A DNA stretch of 64,000 nt from Chryseobacterium gregarium DSM 19109 (GCF_000430845.1 NZ_AUMU01000016.1:54313-118312), one strand, 5' to 3'. Shown: positions 1 through 8,537, counted from the first letter of the stretch. Notes: generated by a model not told the origin, from the letters alone. A program made the numbers and translations.

Positions 1-132
1 AGTAATATTCTCAATCTGGATACTGTCGGAGATGTTCTCAATTTTTCCGTAATCAAAATCTTCTTTTACAGGTGCTGCGACAGCGCAGGAAATAACCGTT
101 AAGATGACCGCCGTTAAAATAATTTTTTTCAT
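1..132 (-). CDS. Partial lipoprotein or exported protein, N-terminus only
   Basis: The first 44 codons of a minus-strand gene run off the left edge. The ATG lies at 130-132. The N-terminus has two lysines, a hydrophobic stretch and then VISCAVAA, which fits a type II (lipoprotein) signal with Cys16 as the acylated residue, or a plain Sec signal. The mature part begins APVKEDFDYGKIENIS. Nothing more can be said about function because the body is outside the window. Confidence 0.7.
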   Translation of the reverse strand, partial: MKKIILTAVILTVISCAVAAPVKEDFDYGKIENISDSIQIENIT

Positions 133-364
133 GGAATTTTTTTTGGTTCTGATAATAAGCAATGAAAAGACTGCTGATCCAATGAAGAGACACTTAACGG
201 AAAGGTTTTATTACATCAGGTTCTGTATTTAAATAATTTTTTGCAGCCTTTATTGAAGATCCGGTTGTTAACTTCATTCAAAAAAACAGGTTCTCGCAGT
301 ATAGCAAACAAGATCAATATGATGATTCTAAATGTTTAAACTGCTGGAAATGAATCAATAGTTA

Positions 365-721
365 TTATTTTTCGCAGGAAACCGATTCCTTTTTCAATTG
401 CCTGTTTCCCCAGTGGTGCAGGTGTTTTATAAAAGGGATCAGCTCCATACCGGTCTCGCTCAGGGCGTATTCTACTTTCGGAGGGACTTCATGATATACT
501 TTTCGGGTAACCAACCGGTCTTCTTCAAGCTCCCGCAAGGTTTGGGTCAGCATTTTAGTGGTAATATCCGGCAGGGTCCTTCTCAGCTCACCGTATCGCA
601 GTACGTTTTTTGAATTCAGGTGCCACAGTATCCGTCCTTTATATTTTCCGCCGATGCGTTTAAAGGCATAATCTACGCCGCACTGCTGTATAGCTTCAGG
701 ATCCGTTAATTTATTTTTCAT
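365..721 (-). CDS. HxlR-family winged-helix transcriptional regulator
   Basis: 118 aa, usual length for HxlR/MarR-like regulators. The family pattern is clear: Cys14 near the N-terminus, GGKYKGRILWHL, then the recognition region with LRRTLPDITTKMLTQTLRELE and the wing YHEVPPKVEYALSETG. It is divergent from the oxidoreductase gene at 851, a classic HxlR arrangement in which the regulator senses reactive electrophiles or redox stress and controls its neighbour. A Bacteroidota-like promoter (TTTG, then TATGTATTG on the minus strand) overlaps the inverted repeat at 779-790, consistent with autoregulation. Effector unknown. Confidence 0.9.
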   Translation of the reverse strand: MKNKLTDPEAIQQCGVDYAFKRIGGKYKGRILWHLNSKNVLRYGELRRTLPDITTKMLTQTLRELEEDRLVTRKVYHEVPPKVEYALSETGMELIPFIKHLHHWGNRQLKKESVSCEK

Positions 722-755
722 CTTTATTGAATTTTATTGAATTGATTTCCAGCAA

Positions 756-797
756 TACATACTTTTAAGTCTATAGCATACCAAACGGTACATACTT
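756..797. promoter_or_regulatory. Candidate HxlR operator: two direct repeats plus an inverted repeat
   Basis: TACATACTT occurs at 756-764 and again at 789-797, 33 bp (about three helical turns) apart. Between them is a perfect inverted repeat TACCAAACGGTA at 779-790. The right copy overlaps the -33 region of the promoter for the oxidoreductase at 851, and the inverted repeat overlaps the -33 region of the regulator's own promoter. Binding by the adjacent HxlR protein is inferred. Confidence 0.5.
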
Positions 798-826
798 GCG
801 GCAAATATACCATTAAATTATTTTTG
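796..826 (+). promoter_or_regulatory. Bacteroidota promoter of the oxidoreductase gene
   Basis: The -7 box TATTTTTG at 819-826 matches TAnnTTTG exactly. A TTG at 796-798 sits 20 bp upstream, the expected -33 position. The -7 box covers the upstream in-frame TTG at 824, which argues that translation starts at the ATG at 851 and not at 824. Confidence 0.55.
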
Positions 827-850
827 TACTATCATTTAAAAGAGACAACA

Positions 851-1897
851 ATGGAACAATTAAGCAATAGAAAAAATCATTCTGAAAACCCTAAAATAAT
901 GAAGGCGGTGCGCCAGCATGAGTTCGGGGGCCCTGAAGTCCTGAGGTATGAGGATGCCCCTGTTCCCGAATTAAATAAAGGGGAGGTGAGGGTAAGGGTT
1001 CATGCCATAGGCCTTAACCCGCCGGATTGGTACCTGCGGGAGGGCTATAAGATGCTCCCTCCGGAATGGCAGCCTAAGGTCCCTTTTCCTATTATTTTAG
1101 GGACGGATATTTCAGGGGTTATCGAGGCTGTTGCCGACGATGTTGAAGGGTTTTCTGCCGGTGATGAGGTCTATTCCATGGTCCGGTTTCCAAGCTATGG
1201 GCCCAGCCGGGCTTATGCCCAGTATGTCAATGTCCCCGTTTCGGAACTTGCCCTTAAACCGGAAAAATTAAATCATCAACAGGCAGCCGCAGCACCGATG
1301 TCGCTGCTTACCGCATGGCAGTTTCTGGTAGACGTAGGGCACAATGAGCAAAACCCGCTTCAGCCCGGTAAGCATGTACCCGTAGATCTTAACGGCAAGA
1401 CGGTATTGGTTAACGGGGCGGGAGGCGGAGTCGGCCATTTTGCCGTTCAGATCGCGAAATGGAAAGGGGCAAAAGTAATCGCAGTTGCTTCCGGTAAGCA
1501 GGAGAATTTATTGTATGAGCTGGGGGCCGATGAATTCATTGATTATACCAAAGCAAATGCTGAAGAGGTGGTGAGGAATATAGATTTGGTGGTTGATGCG
1601 GTAGGAGGGCCGAAGACCGGCCGGTTTATCAAGACGCTGAAGCGGGGCGGGGCATTATTCCCGGTTTTTCCTTTAGGTTTTTCCGGTACGGAAGAAGCGG
1701 AGAAATCAGGGGTAACCGTTTCGTCGACACAGGTGCGGTCCAGCGGCGCACAGCTTGCTATATTGGCACACCTGCTTGATAACGGTGCCATCCGGGTGGT
1801 GATTGACAGTGCTTTTCCTCTTTCAGATGCACGCAAAGCTCATGAGCGTGCCGCAGAAGGACATATACAGGGAAAGATCGTTTTGACTGTTGATTAA
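851..1897 (+). CDS. NADP-dependent quinone reductase-like oxidoreductase (MDR superfamily)
   Basis: About 348 aa from the ATG at 851. It is a zinc-independent medium-chain dehydrogenase/reductase of the quinone oxidoreductase/enone reductase type. The GroES-like N-domain shows MKAVRQHEFGGPEVLRYED and GTDISGVIEAV. The nucleotide-binding domain has VLVNGAGGGVGHFAVQIAKWKGA, the AxxGxxG-type motif of this family. The structural and catalytic zinc cysteines of alcohol dehydrogenases are absent. Predicted role: NADPH-dependent reduction of quinones or alpha,beta-unsaturated carbonyls in the cytosol. It is divergent from, and probably controlled by, the HxlR regulator at 365-721. The substrate cannot be told. 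Confidence 0.85.
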   Translation: MEQLSNRKNHSENPKIMKAVRQHEFGGPEVLRYEDAPVPELNKGEVRVRVHAIGLNPPDWYLREGYKMLPPEWQPKVPFPIILGTDISGVIEAVADDVEGFSAGDEVYSMVRFPSYGPSRAYAQYVNVPVSELALKPEKLNHQQAAAAPMSLLTAWQFLVDVGHNEQNPLQPGKHVPVDLNGKTVLVNGAGGGVGHFAVQIAKWKGAKVIAVASGKQENLLYELGADEFIDYTKANAEEVVRNIDLVVDAVGGPKTGRFIKTLKRGGALFPVFPLGFSGTEEAEKSGVTVSSTQVRSSGAQLAILAHLLDNGAIRVVIDSAFPLSDARKAHERAAEGHIQGKIVLTVD

Positions 1898-1990
1898 CGC
1901 CCAGTTGAAATCAAAAATACCAATAGTAGAAAATAAAGGCTGCCTGATACACAGGAAGCCTTTATGGTATCATTCCATAAAAATAAAAAG

Positions 1991-2431
1991 ATGACCCATC
2001 AGTTAATATACGACAAAATTCAGCTTAAAGAACTCGTAGACCGGATTTCCGTCCTTGGCGACCGAAGAGATTTTACCCGACAGGTCCGGCTTTTTACGGA
2101 ACATGCCATATCGGAAACCATAGCCGGAGGCAAAACCGTTTTAAAGGTTCAGGGAAGGGAACGGATGGCCAATGCATTTGCAGAGCTCCTTAAGGATGTT
2201 GAGACCGTTTACCATTGTAACGGACAGCAGGTGCTCAGCATACAGGGAGATCATGCTGCCGGGATCTGTTATTGCCTCATTACTTTAACCGGCACCGAAG
2301 AAGGGAAGAAAATAATGACCACCATTGGCGCGACCTATCAGGATGATTACATCCGTATCAATAATCAGTGGTTTGTGGAAAAGCGGGTAGGGACTTTTGC
2401 CTGGCAGAATAAAATAGAAATGATTTCTTAG
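1991..2431 (+). CDS. SnoaL-like / NTF2-fold protein
   Basis: 146 aa from the ATG at 1991, which is preceded by an A-rich Bacteroidota-type leader; a longer reading from 1964 adds nine residues with no family look. The pattern LVDRISVLGDRRDFTRQVRLFT ... GATYQDDYIRINNQWFVEKRVGTFAW fits the cone-shaped NTF2/SnoaL fold (short helix, then a curved sheet ending in W-F-V-x-x-R). Members are isomerases, cyclases or simply ligand-binding proteins. It lies 93 bp downstream of the quinone-reductase gene on the same strand and may be co-transcribed. Specific function unknown. Confidence 0.7.
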   Translation: MTHQLIYDKIQLKELVDRISVLGDRRDFTRQVRLFTEHAISETIAGGKTVLKVQGRERMANAFAELLKDVETVYHCNGQQVLSIQGDHAAGICYCLITLTGTEEGKKIMTTIGATYQDDYIRINNQWFVEKRVGTFAWQNKIEMIS

Positions 2432-2478
2432 AGCTGACGGTAAAAAACCATTTCCGTAAATCCAGCCGGAAGTTTATT

Positions 2479-3378
2479 TTATTTCCTGTTCAGCTTCTTG
2501 AACAGCTGAAACGTTTCGAGGACGGTGGAAGGCGCTGCATTTTTAAAGATACCGGAATGGTTGACCATCGCAAAGGTTTCAGCTGCCGCTGAAGAGATGT
2601 AATCCGGCAGCCCTGAAGCCCGCTGCATTTCTGCAAGGCCTTTCATTTCATGCATCCGCCGTTCAGTATGATCGGTATAGGTGGGCGTTGTTTTCATCAG
2701 GTCAAGATAAGTCCCCGGCAGGTACTGTTCAAGGCTGCTGTTGAGTTCATCAAGAATTCCGTAGTGGGAGGCAGCTGCCATCGTTTCAAAGAATACCGCA
2801 TTGATGCCTTTGTTCACGAGCGAAAAAAGCAGCTTATAGGCAGAAGCAGACGCTGTCTGTCCCCCTGCATCTTTGATATTGAACATCCCGTCCAGCATCG
2901 TGATCATCAATTCCCTGTGCCGGCCGCTTAAAACCATCACCGAATCTTTCTCCATGTCCTTTGAAGATCCTAACACTGCCCCGTTGATAAAAGATGTGTT
3001 TTTTAATGAGAACAGCTGTTCGATTTTTACAGCAGCTTCCGGGGTGTTGGAATTCAGATCAACAAAAATCCTGTGCTTTTGGCTGCTTCCCATGTACCGG
3101 GCTGCTTCTTCAGCGATTTCAATGCTTTTATTCGGGCTGTTGACCGACAGTAAAATATCAGATTCGTCGATAACCTTTTCCAGGGACTGTAAATCCTCAA
3201 TATTTGCCCGGTTGATATGGTTCAGCGTTTTCAGGGACCTCCCTGCACCGGCCGTCACTACGCGGAATTTGTTTTTCAGCAATATTTCAGCGATGGCAGC
3301 TCCCATATCGCCGGGATACAGGATGCCGATGGTCTTCATTTCCATCAGGGCGATATCATTTCGGTTTGATCTGATCAT
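2479..3378 (-). CDS. NAD(P)-binding 6-phosphogluconate dehydrogenase-like protein (DUF1932 type)
   Basis: 299 aa. A Rossmann motif near the N-terminus (IGILYPGDMGAAIAEILL) is followed by a segment that fits the beta-hydroxyacid dehydrogenase family: LLSVNSPNKSIEIAEEAA, FVDLNSNTPEAAVKIE, then FINGAVLGSS. The C-terminal half is all-helical and matches the DUF1932 layout (SAYKLLFSLVNKGINAVFFETMAAA). Lys at the SAYKL position corresponds to the catalytic lysine region of the superfamily. Starts at Met12 or Met14 (MKTIGILYPG) are equally possible and would remove a non-conserved extension. Probably a cytosolic dehydrogenase; substrate unknown. It is convergent with the SnoaL-like gene. Confidence 0.75.
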   Translation of the reverse strand: MIRSNRNDIALMEMKTIGILYPGDMGAAIAEILLKNKFRVVTAGAGRSLKTLNHINRANIEDLQSLEKVIDESDILLSVNSPNKSIEIAEEAARYMGSSQKHRIFVDLNSNTPEAAVKIEQLFSLKNTSFINGAVLGSSKDMEKDSVMVLSGRHRELMITMLDGMFNIKDAGGQTASASAYKLLFSLVNKGINAVFFETMAAASHYGILDELNSSLEQYLPGTYLDLMKTTPTYTDHTERRMHEMKGLAEMQRASGLPDYISSAAAETFAMVNHSGIFKNAAPSTVLETFQLFKKLNRK

Positions 3379-3460
3379 TCCACTAAGTTAAACATTTCAT
3401 CCAACCCATGTATGGGAATTTGAATAAAAGGGGAGTGGGAAATATTGGATACAAAATCAA

Positions 3461-3530
3461 AAAAATCTGCGCAATCCCACATCTGCGGGAAAATTAATTT
3501 TTTTGAAATCCGTTTAAACAGGTTCTGAAA
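3461..3530 (+). repeat. Dispersed intergenic repeat, copy A
   Basis: About 70 bp beginning AAAAATCTGCG and containing ATCTGCGGGA, an AT-rich tract with TTTTTGAAAT, and ending TTTAAACAGG. A second copy with the same order of blocks lies at 12031-12098. Both are intergenic. No function visible. Confidence 0.55.
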
Positions 3531-3626
3531 CAGCCGGGTTTCATTACGGTAATATCCAAATCAACCGTAAAACTTTACTTTAATCAGCTAAGTAAGATTG
3601 GTAATTATATAATTAATTGATAATAA

Positions 3627-3658
3627 TTTGCAGCATCCGATTATTATGCTTACATTTG
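3627..3658 (+). promoter_or_regulatory. Consensus Bacteroidota promoter of the cold-shock gene
   Basis: TTTG at 3627-3630, 20 bp spacer, then TACATTTG at 3651-3658: an exact -33/-7 pair for the Bacteroidota primary sigma factor. Transcription from here leaves a leader of roughly 235 nt before the cold-shock ORF at 3902. Confidence 0.7.
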
Positions 3659-3664
3659 TAGAAT

Positions 3665-3901
3665 AATAAGGCTGCTGCCTGGGTAGACATGAAACTCATT
3701 TTCATGTATTGCCACACAGACGCTCAATTTTGTCATTAATTTTTTAGATGCACTCTCTTTAAGACGTTCGATTTTCACTCTTAAATTCCAAACATCCATA
3801 TTTTTCTCTCAAAAATTTATTATCGTTTTGATGCGAATCAGGACACCGGGATATGGAATCCTTTAACAAACAGAATACAATAATTTTTTAATACATATAC
3901 A
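3665..3901 (+). promoter_or_regulatory. Long 5' leader of the cold-shock mRNA
   Basis: About 235 nt lie between the inferred start site and the cold-shock ATG. The leader contains an inverted repeat, CATGAAA ... TTTCATG, around 3689-3706. Long structured leaders that refold at low temperature are established for cspA-type genes in Enterobacteria. That this one behaves as an RNA thermosensor is inference. Confidence 0.4.
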
Positions 3902-4093
3902 ATGCAACAAGGAACAGTAAAATTCTTTAACGATGCCAAAGGATTTGGTTTTATTACCCCATCAACAGGTGGACAGGATGTTTTCGTACACACTTCAGGT
4001 TTAGTGGATGAGATCCGTGAAAACGATGTCGTAACATTCGATTTACAAAATGGAAACAAAGGGGTTAACGCCGTTAACGTTAAAATAGCGTAA
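3902..4093 (+). CDS. Cold-shock protein, CspA family
   Basis: 63 aa, one cold-shock (OB-fold) domain. Both RNA-binding motifs are intact: GFGFIT (RNP1-like) and VFVHTSG (RNP2-like), in the order VKFFNDAKGFGFI ... QDVFVHTSGL. It binds single-stranded RNA/DNA and acts as an RNA chaperone in the cytosol. It has its own consensus promoter, a long leader and a strong terminator at 4123-4156, so it is monocistronic. Confidence 0.97.
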   Translation: MQQGTVKFFNDAKGFGFITPSTGGQDVFVHTSGLVDEIRENDVVTFDLQNGNKGVNAVNVKIA

Positions 4094-4122
4094 TTGAGGT
4101 TAACAACCCTATAGGTTATATG

Positions 4123-4156
4123 AAGAGCAGATAAGCAATTATCTGCTCTTTTTTTA
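4123..4156 (+). terminator. Intrinsic terminator of the cold-shock gene
   Basis: A 12-bp perfect stem (AAGAGCAGATAA / TTATCTGCTCTT) around a GCAA loop is followed by a T run. It starts 30 bp after the stop codon. Confidence 0.9.
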
Positions 4157-4171
4157 TTATGAGCGGTAAGC

Positions 4172-4468
4172 CTATGGCCGGCTGTCAAGCCTTGATTTTA
4201 TTTCAGCAAGCTCACCGGCAATCTTTTCCAAAGCAGATCCTTTAGAATCAGAGGTATTCCCTTCACGGTCTTCCACAGCCCCGGGATTCATAAGGGCATC
4301 GTAAAGGATTACATTTCTCTGGAATTCCAGGGCCTTATCGGTGAAAAACTGGTCAATTGCCCCGCCTTTAATGAATGGCACTGTGCGGTCATCAAAAGTA
4401 TCCACCAGAAGCTGTTTCGTCTCCAGCAAATCTTCCAATAAGATTTCTCTTGTAGATTTTTTTAGCAT
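4172..4468 (-). CDS. Hypothetical small protein, 98 aa
   Basis: Not recognised. It is hydrophilic and mostly helical in appearance, with no signal or membrane segment. N-terminal amphipathic helix (KKSTREILLEDLLETKQLL); the C-terminus is a short helix (EKIAGELAEIKSRL). An A/T-rich Shine-Dalgarno-poor leader precedes the ATG, as is normal in this phylum. It sits convergent to the cold-shock gene and shares its terminator region. Confidence 0.65.
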   Translation of the reverse strand: MLKKSTREILLEDLLETKQLLVDTFDDRTVPFIKGGAIDQFFTDKALEFQRNVILYDALMNPGAVEDREGNTSDSKGSALEKIAGELAEIKSRLDSRP

Positions 4469-4757
4469 TTTTATTAATTTTTATCTTACTAAGATACAAA
4501 GTCGGTAAGAATTAATCAAAATAAATTTAATAGGCATTGCTAAATAAAATTCTTCAGCCTTTTTAAGGGTTATTCATTTGATTGTTCAGAAGCTGATGTG
4601 TGAAACCAATATAAACAGTTGCTGTGCATTGCTTACTTATCAGTAAAAGGATTTTGTTTAACTCCGAATTATTGATTTAAAAATAGTTATCTGCCATCAT
4701 ATTTATTTAATCCTTATCGGAAATCTCGTATTATTGCCATTTATTCACAGGGATTTT

Positions 4758-4873
4758 TTACCAATCTGGTCTTTCTTCATATTCAAATAATTCCGGTCCG
4801 AATCCGATTCTGTGTATCTCTTCTTTTTTAAATTCCTTTTGAACCGGTCTGATAAATCCTGATAAAGGGTATC
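4758..4873 (-). pseudogene. Possible 3' remnant of a gene
   Basis: On the minus strand a 38-codon open stretch ends at the stop 4758-4760 and reads like a real protein terminus (KEFKKEEIHRIGFG, then FEYEERPDW). A stop codon lies directly upstream in frame and no start is available. It may be the tail of a decayed gene. The rest of the 4469-5036 gap shows nothing else. Confidence 0.25.
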
Positions 4874-5036
4874 ATAATTATTACAAGCAGGGCTTTATAG
4901 ACGTATACTTTATTTGACGGCAGCGAGTAAGATACTTGTACCTTATATTCTTACAGGAAATAATGAAAATAGAAAACAGGATGACCCGGATCGCATTTTT
5001 GATACGTTTTTGTCTTGTGGGCGGCTCTGTTTTTAT

Positions 5037-5492
5037 TTATTCAGTGAGCCGGATGACCGTGTCAACTGCTTCTTTCTCAATGTCAAAAGTTACAGGTATT
5101 GTCTCATATATAGGACTGTCAAAGCCATAGATTATGGTCTTGCTGAACGAGCAGATGTGAAGGACCCTGAATGTTTCAGCAAACAGGGTAAGTTCCAGGC
5201 TGCCGGTGTCTACGAGCCCGATCTGCTGAACCGTTCCTTTTAATAAATTCCGTGTCCAGACAGGGATGGCAATTAACCGGCTATCTGTTTCCCAGGCCGG
5301 TGGCCCACCGCACCAGTCGTGTATCTTTACTTTCTTACCGTCAGAAGTTTCTAAAAAGCAGGGTCCGCCGATGGGGGCTCCCATTGCAATTTCGTTCAGA
5401 TTGTAATAGACCGCCTTATGAAGATGATCCGGTGAGACAAGTATGCTGTCGGTGTTGTGGAAGTTCCAGGGATTTGGATAAGCATCTGTCAT
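5037..5492 (-). CDS. Hypothetical protein, 151 aa
   Basis: Not recognised. Soluble, beta-rich and tryptophan-containing protein without signal peptide. It opens with MTDAYPNPWNFHNTDSILVSPD and has a central glycine/proline-rich block (APIGGPCFLE, WCGGPPAWETDSRLIAIPVW). This reads as coding, whereas the overlapping plus-strand frames do not. It probably has its own promoter. Function unknown. Confidence 0.65.
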   Translation of the reverse strand: MTDAYPNPWNFHNTDSILVSPDHLHKAVYYNLNEIAMGAPIGGPCFLETSDGKKVKIHDWCGGPPAWETDSRLIAIPVWTRNLLKGTVQQIGLVDTGSLELTLFAETFRVLHICSFSKTIIYGFDSPIYETIPVTFDIEKEAVDTVIRLTE

Positions 5493-5568
5493 TTTGTCGT
5501 GGTGTTAGTAAAGCAGCTGATACTTAAATTTACAGATAATACAAATATAAAAACAATTGGCTTTTACC

Positions 5569-6834
5569 CTAAATGCCTGCAATCAGCTCTTTCAGCCTCT
5601 GCATATTCGGGTCTTTCTCAATAGGGTTGATGTCATTGAAAGAATGCTGGGAAAGCGTCTCGTTCAGGATCTTCACTTTCTGGAGCATGGGCACCACGTA
5701 TTTTAAGAAATGGTTAAAGTGCTCCGAAACATCGGAATATTTGGTGGCCAGCTTATAGCCCGGTTTTCCGGAATGGCTGACAATAAACAGTCCTTCATAC
5801 CGTAAATCCCGGATTAAGATCCTGATTCTTTCATTTTTGATGTTGGGAAAGAAATTGTTCAGGTAGATGAGCAGTTCCGCAGTGGAAACCAGCCGGTCAG
5901 GATTCAGTTCAGACTGGAACCTCAGGTATTCCAGGAGCCTGGCCTTTTCTTTGGTTTTCTGCACTTTTGTGGAATCAAAGAATTTTTCAATCAGCTGGTA
6001 GTTCATTTTCATGATCTGCCTGTCCAGCTCAGGCTTGCCTTCTATTTCTTTGGTAATGTAGCTTTCAAAAGGGAAGTAGGCAATGGAGGTCCGGGCATGC
6101 AGGAGGTTGAACAGTTCAATATAATGCCGGTCAAAATGGCTGGTACAGAACACCCTTCCCAGGCATCCGGAGATAAATTCAGTAAGCCGGACGAGCTTTT
6201 CATCACGGTCATCAGATATTTCAAAATTCCGGTCAGGATGGAACAGGTCCCTGCTAATGCTTTTTTTTCGTACGTAATCCTGCAGTTCCTGCCTGAATTC
6301 CTCGTCTGCCTCGCCCGCATGGATCGCGTAGCTTTCATAAATGTGGTTATACTTCTCCACAAACAGGGACTGGAAATATTTATAGAACGTCTTTTTGATT
6401 TTTAAGCCGTCCCCGGACAGCTTCGATTTATCCACCACCATCACATCCACCACAAAATCCAGCTTTTCAATAAGCTCAAGCAGGATTTCCTTTCTTTTCT
6501 TGAAGTGTTTGTTTTTCAGAGTCCCGGACTGCAGGTTTTCCCCAAGCTTATACTTAGCGCCGATCTCCTTCATGACCTTCCTTGCTTTTTCCGTATCGGG
6601 ATCTTTGATGATTACGGAAGTATATATAAAATGGGAAAATGCCCCTTTCCTGGCAAGGTCGGGATGCGCATTTCCGAATTCGGCTATAAAAATTCTGGCT
6701 GGAATCATAATCGGCTGTAGATTGACAAAGGATGTTGATCCGTAAAGGTACAGAATACGGTTGGTAAAATGAATCCAAGGCAATGCAAATTCAGCTTTTC
6801 GTTTAAATTCCTTAAGCATGTTCTGTAAAATCAA
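5569..6834 (-). CDS. DUF3800-like protein with C-terminal winged-helix-like region
   Basis: 421 aa. From about residue 44 the protein resembles DUF3800: ARIFIAEFGNAHPDL stands where the family has a Y/F-I-D-E-S-G-N/D motif, followed by a FSHFIYTSVII strand. A later LDFVVDVMVVDKSKL matches the second core strand. The first acidic residue of the motif is Ala here and the Ser is Phe, so a putative RNase H-like active site would be altered. Residues about 300-370 (VSTAELLIYLNNFFPNIKNERIRILIRDL ... GLFIVSHSGKPGYKLA, each half read separately) look like a winged helix. The start is uncertain: Met6 (6819) or Met43 (6708) are alternatives. Function unknown. Confidence 0.6.
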   Translation of the reverse strand: MILQNMLKEFKRKAEFALPWIHFTNRILYLYGSTSFVNLQPIMIPARIFIAEFGNAHPDLARKGAFSHFIYTSVIIKDPDTEKARKVMKEIGAKYKLGENLQSGTLKNKHFKKRKEILLELIEKLDFVVDVMVVDKSKLSGDGLKIKKTFYKYFQSLFVEKYNHIYESYAIHAGEADEEFRQELQDYVRKKSISRDLFHPDRNFEISDDRDEKLVRLTEFISGCLGRVFCTSHFDRHYIELFNLLHARTSIAYFPFESYITKEIEGKPELDRQIMKMNYQLIEKFFDSTKVQKTKEKARLLEYLRFQSELNPDRLVSTAELLIYLNNFFPNIKNERIRILIRDLRYEGLFIVSHSGKPGYKLATKYSDVSEHFNHFLKYVVPMLQKVKILNETLSQHSFNDINPIEKDPNMQRLKELIAGI

Positions 6835-7331
6835 TTGAGAATACGGGTCATTATCCGGGGTTTTCTTTTCCTGTTTCTATACTTCTGATTATACATGAAT
6901 AACCATTAAAGAAAAATAATGATTGTTTTACATTGCTAAAACGATATATAGTTATTTTTAATTCAATAAATAATTGTTTATTTAAGTTTGAGTGAACATA
7001 AATGCTGTATAATGCAATTGTAAATAGACTATGGCCAGCATTTTAATGCGCTGACCGGTGTAAAGAATATCGGCCCATCATAAGATAAACCGCTAAATCT
7101 ATAGTTTGACTGACATAGCGATATAGATCAGTGCAATTTAGCATACGGGAATATGAAGCACAGAAAGCCGGTTCGGAGGTGAAGCGTTTTATTGATTATT
7201 TTACGGAGCCGGTGAATTTAAACCGATACGGCAGTATAATGGCATTAATATGGCAATAGAAAGTCCATTACAAAGAAGAGGATCAATTCTTTTTATACAG
7301 TCCTGCACAAGTAACTTTTATAGCTGAAAAT
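6835..7331. other. Gene-poor gap of 497 bp
   Basis: AT-rich, no confident gene. A short open stretch around 7129-7259 on the plus strand (EYEAQKAGSEVKRFIDYF in part) looks protein-like but has no convincing start and ends after about 43 codons; it may be a gene remnant. The 3' part should hold the promoter of the cluster beginning at 7332, but no exact TAnnTTTG box was found. Confidence 0.4.
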
Positions 7332-8537
7332 TTGAAAAACAAACATCATAAAATAAATAAATCCGGATTGGCAGATTTAATAAGGTCTGCCCATATGATC
7401 GGGGCGGCATCTGTTGCCGAAGCTGCCGATACGGATTCCGTGGATTCTTTCCCTGCATTAACCTTGGCAAAACTGAAATTAGCAAATCTCCTGACGGCTG
7501 GTATTGACGTGAAATACGGGGGCCTGAACCTAGGATTGGTTCCCGGGACAAATTTAGCACTGCTTACCATTCTCAAAAATATAGGTAAAGGGAATTTAGT
7601 CATGGGAAGGGTATTGGAAGGGCACCTCAATGCTCAGATTTTAATCAGCCAGTTCGGTGATAAAAAACAAAAAAAACTTTTTGCGGCAGATGCGTTCGAC
7701 GGTAAATTGTTCGGGGTTTGGAACACGCAGGCTGAAGATGGTACTTTCCTGTCAAAAAAAGGAAAAGGCATTTACTATTTAGACGGGGCAAAAACGTTTG
7801 CAACAGGTACCGGTTATGTGAACAGGCCTATTGTGACTGCTGCCATGGAAGACGGATCCTGGCAAATGTGTGTGGTGCCGTTAGATAAGTCAACCGTAAT
7901 AAGTGATTCTGCCTGGTGGCACCCTATGGGCATGAAGGCGAGCAGAAGTTTTAAAATGACATTTCTGACAACCCCTATTTCAAAAATAAATCTGCTGGGA
8001 TCAGCAGGGGAGTATTACCTGCAGCCCGGCTTCAGCGGCGGCGCCGTGCGCTTTGCCGCGGTTCAGCTGGGAGCGGCTGAAAAGCTGTTAGACGAAACAA
8101 AGGAGTACCTCACAAACTTAAACAGGACCCAGGACCCTTTTCAGAGAATGCGGTTAGGTCAGATGGCCATAGCCGTAGAATCGGGAAATCAATGGCTGAA
8201 TGCCGCAGCTGTAAGGATGGACCGTTATATGGAACAACCGACAGCAGATGAAGGAGAAAGGTTCATCATTTATGCCAATATGATGCGCACGGCCATTGAG
8301 CAGATCTGCACTGAAGTCATGGCCCTTTGCCAGAAATGTGTGGGTGCCCGCGGACTCAATGCCCCTTACCATTTTGAGAGGATCATCCGTGATCTCAGCA
8401 CCTATCTGAGGCAGCCTGCACCCGATGCGGTATTGGCAGACGTGGGCGGACATATATTACAGTCCGGTACTCCTGCCGGCGAAATCTGGAATCTGAATTT
8501 TAATAAAAAGAAAAAAAATGAATCAGGTAAATTTTGA
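7332..8537 (+). CDS. Acyl-CoA dehydrogenase-like flavoprotein
   Basis: 401 aa from a TTG start; the nearest ATG (7395) would cut into the N-terminal helical domain. The family layout is visible: helical N-domain, beta-domain with FGVWNTQAEDGT and the FATGTGYVNR segment that matches the FAD-binding strand, then a helical C-domain ending GARGLNAPYHFERIIRDL and TYLRQPAPDAVLADVGG. The last segment is typical of the acyl-CoA dehydrogenase homologues found next to PIG-L deacetylase genes. It overlaps the next gene by 20 bp, so the two are translationally coupled. Substrate and pathway are unknown; it likely dehydrogenates or oxidises an acyl or N-acyl group made by the cluster. Confidence 0.8.
   Translation: MKNKHHKINKSGLADLIRSAHMIGAASVAEAADTDSVDSFPALTLAKLKLANLLTAGIDVKYGGLNLGLVPGTNLALLTILKNIGKGNLVMGRVLEGHLNAQILISQFGDKKQKKLFAADAFDGKLFGVWNTQAEDGTFLSKKGKGIYYLDGAKTFATGTGYVNRPIVTAAMEDGSWQMCVVPLDKSTVISDSAWWHPMGMKASRSFKMTFLTTPISKINLLGSAGEYYLQPGFSGGAVRFAAVQLGAAEKLLDETKEYLTNLNRTQDPFQRMRLGQMAIAVESGNQWLNAAAVRMDRYMEQPTADEGERFIIYANMMRTAIEQICTEVMALCQKCVGARGLNAPYHFERIIRDLSTYLRQPAPDAVLADVGGHILQSGTPAGEIWNLNFNKKKKNESGKF

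Noticed and set aside
824..850. Upstream TTG start giving a 357-aa oxidoreductase
   Set aside because: The TTG lies inside the -7 promoter box TATTTTTG; the ATG at 851 is the sensible start.
4914..5243. Plus-strand frame of 109 codons over 5037-5243
   Set aside because: It is antisense to the 151-aa minus-strand gene, which reads as protein; this frame does not.
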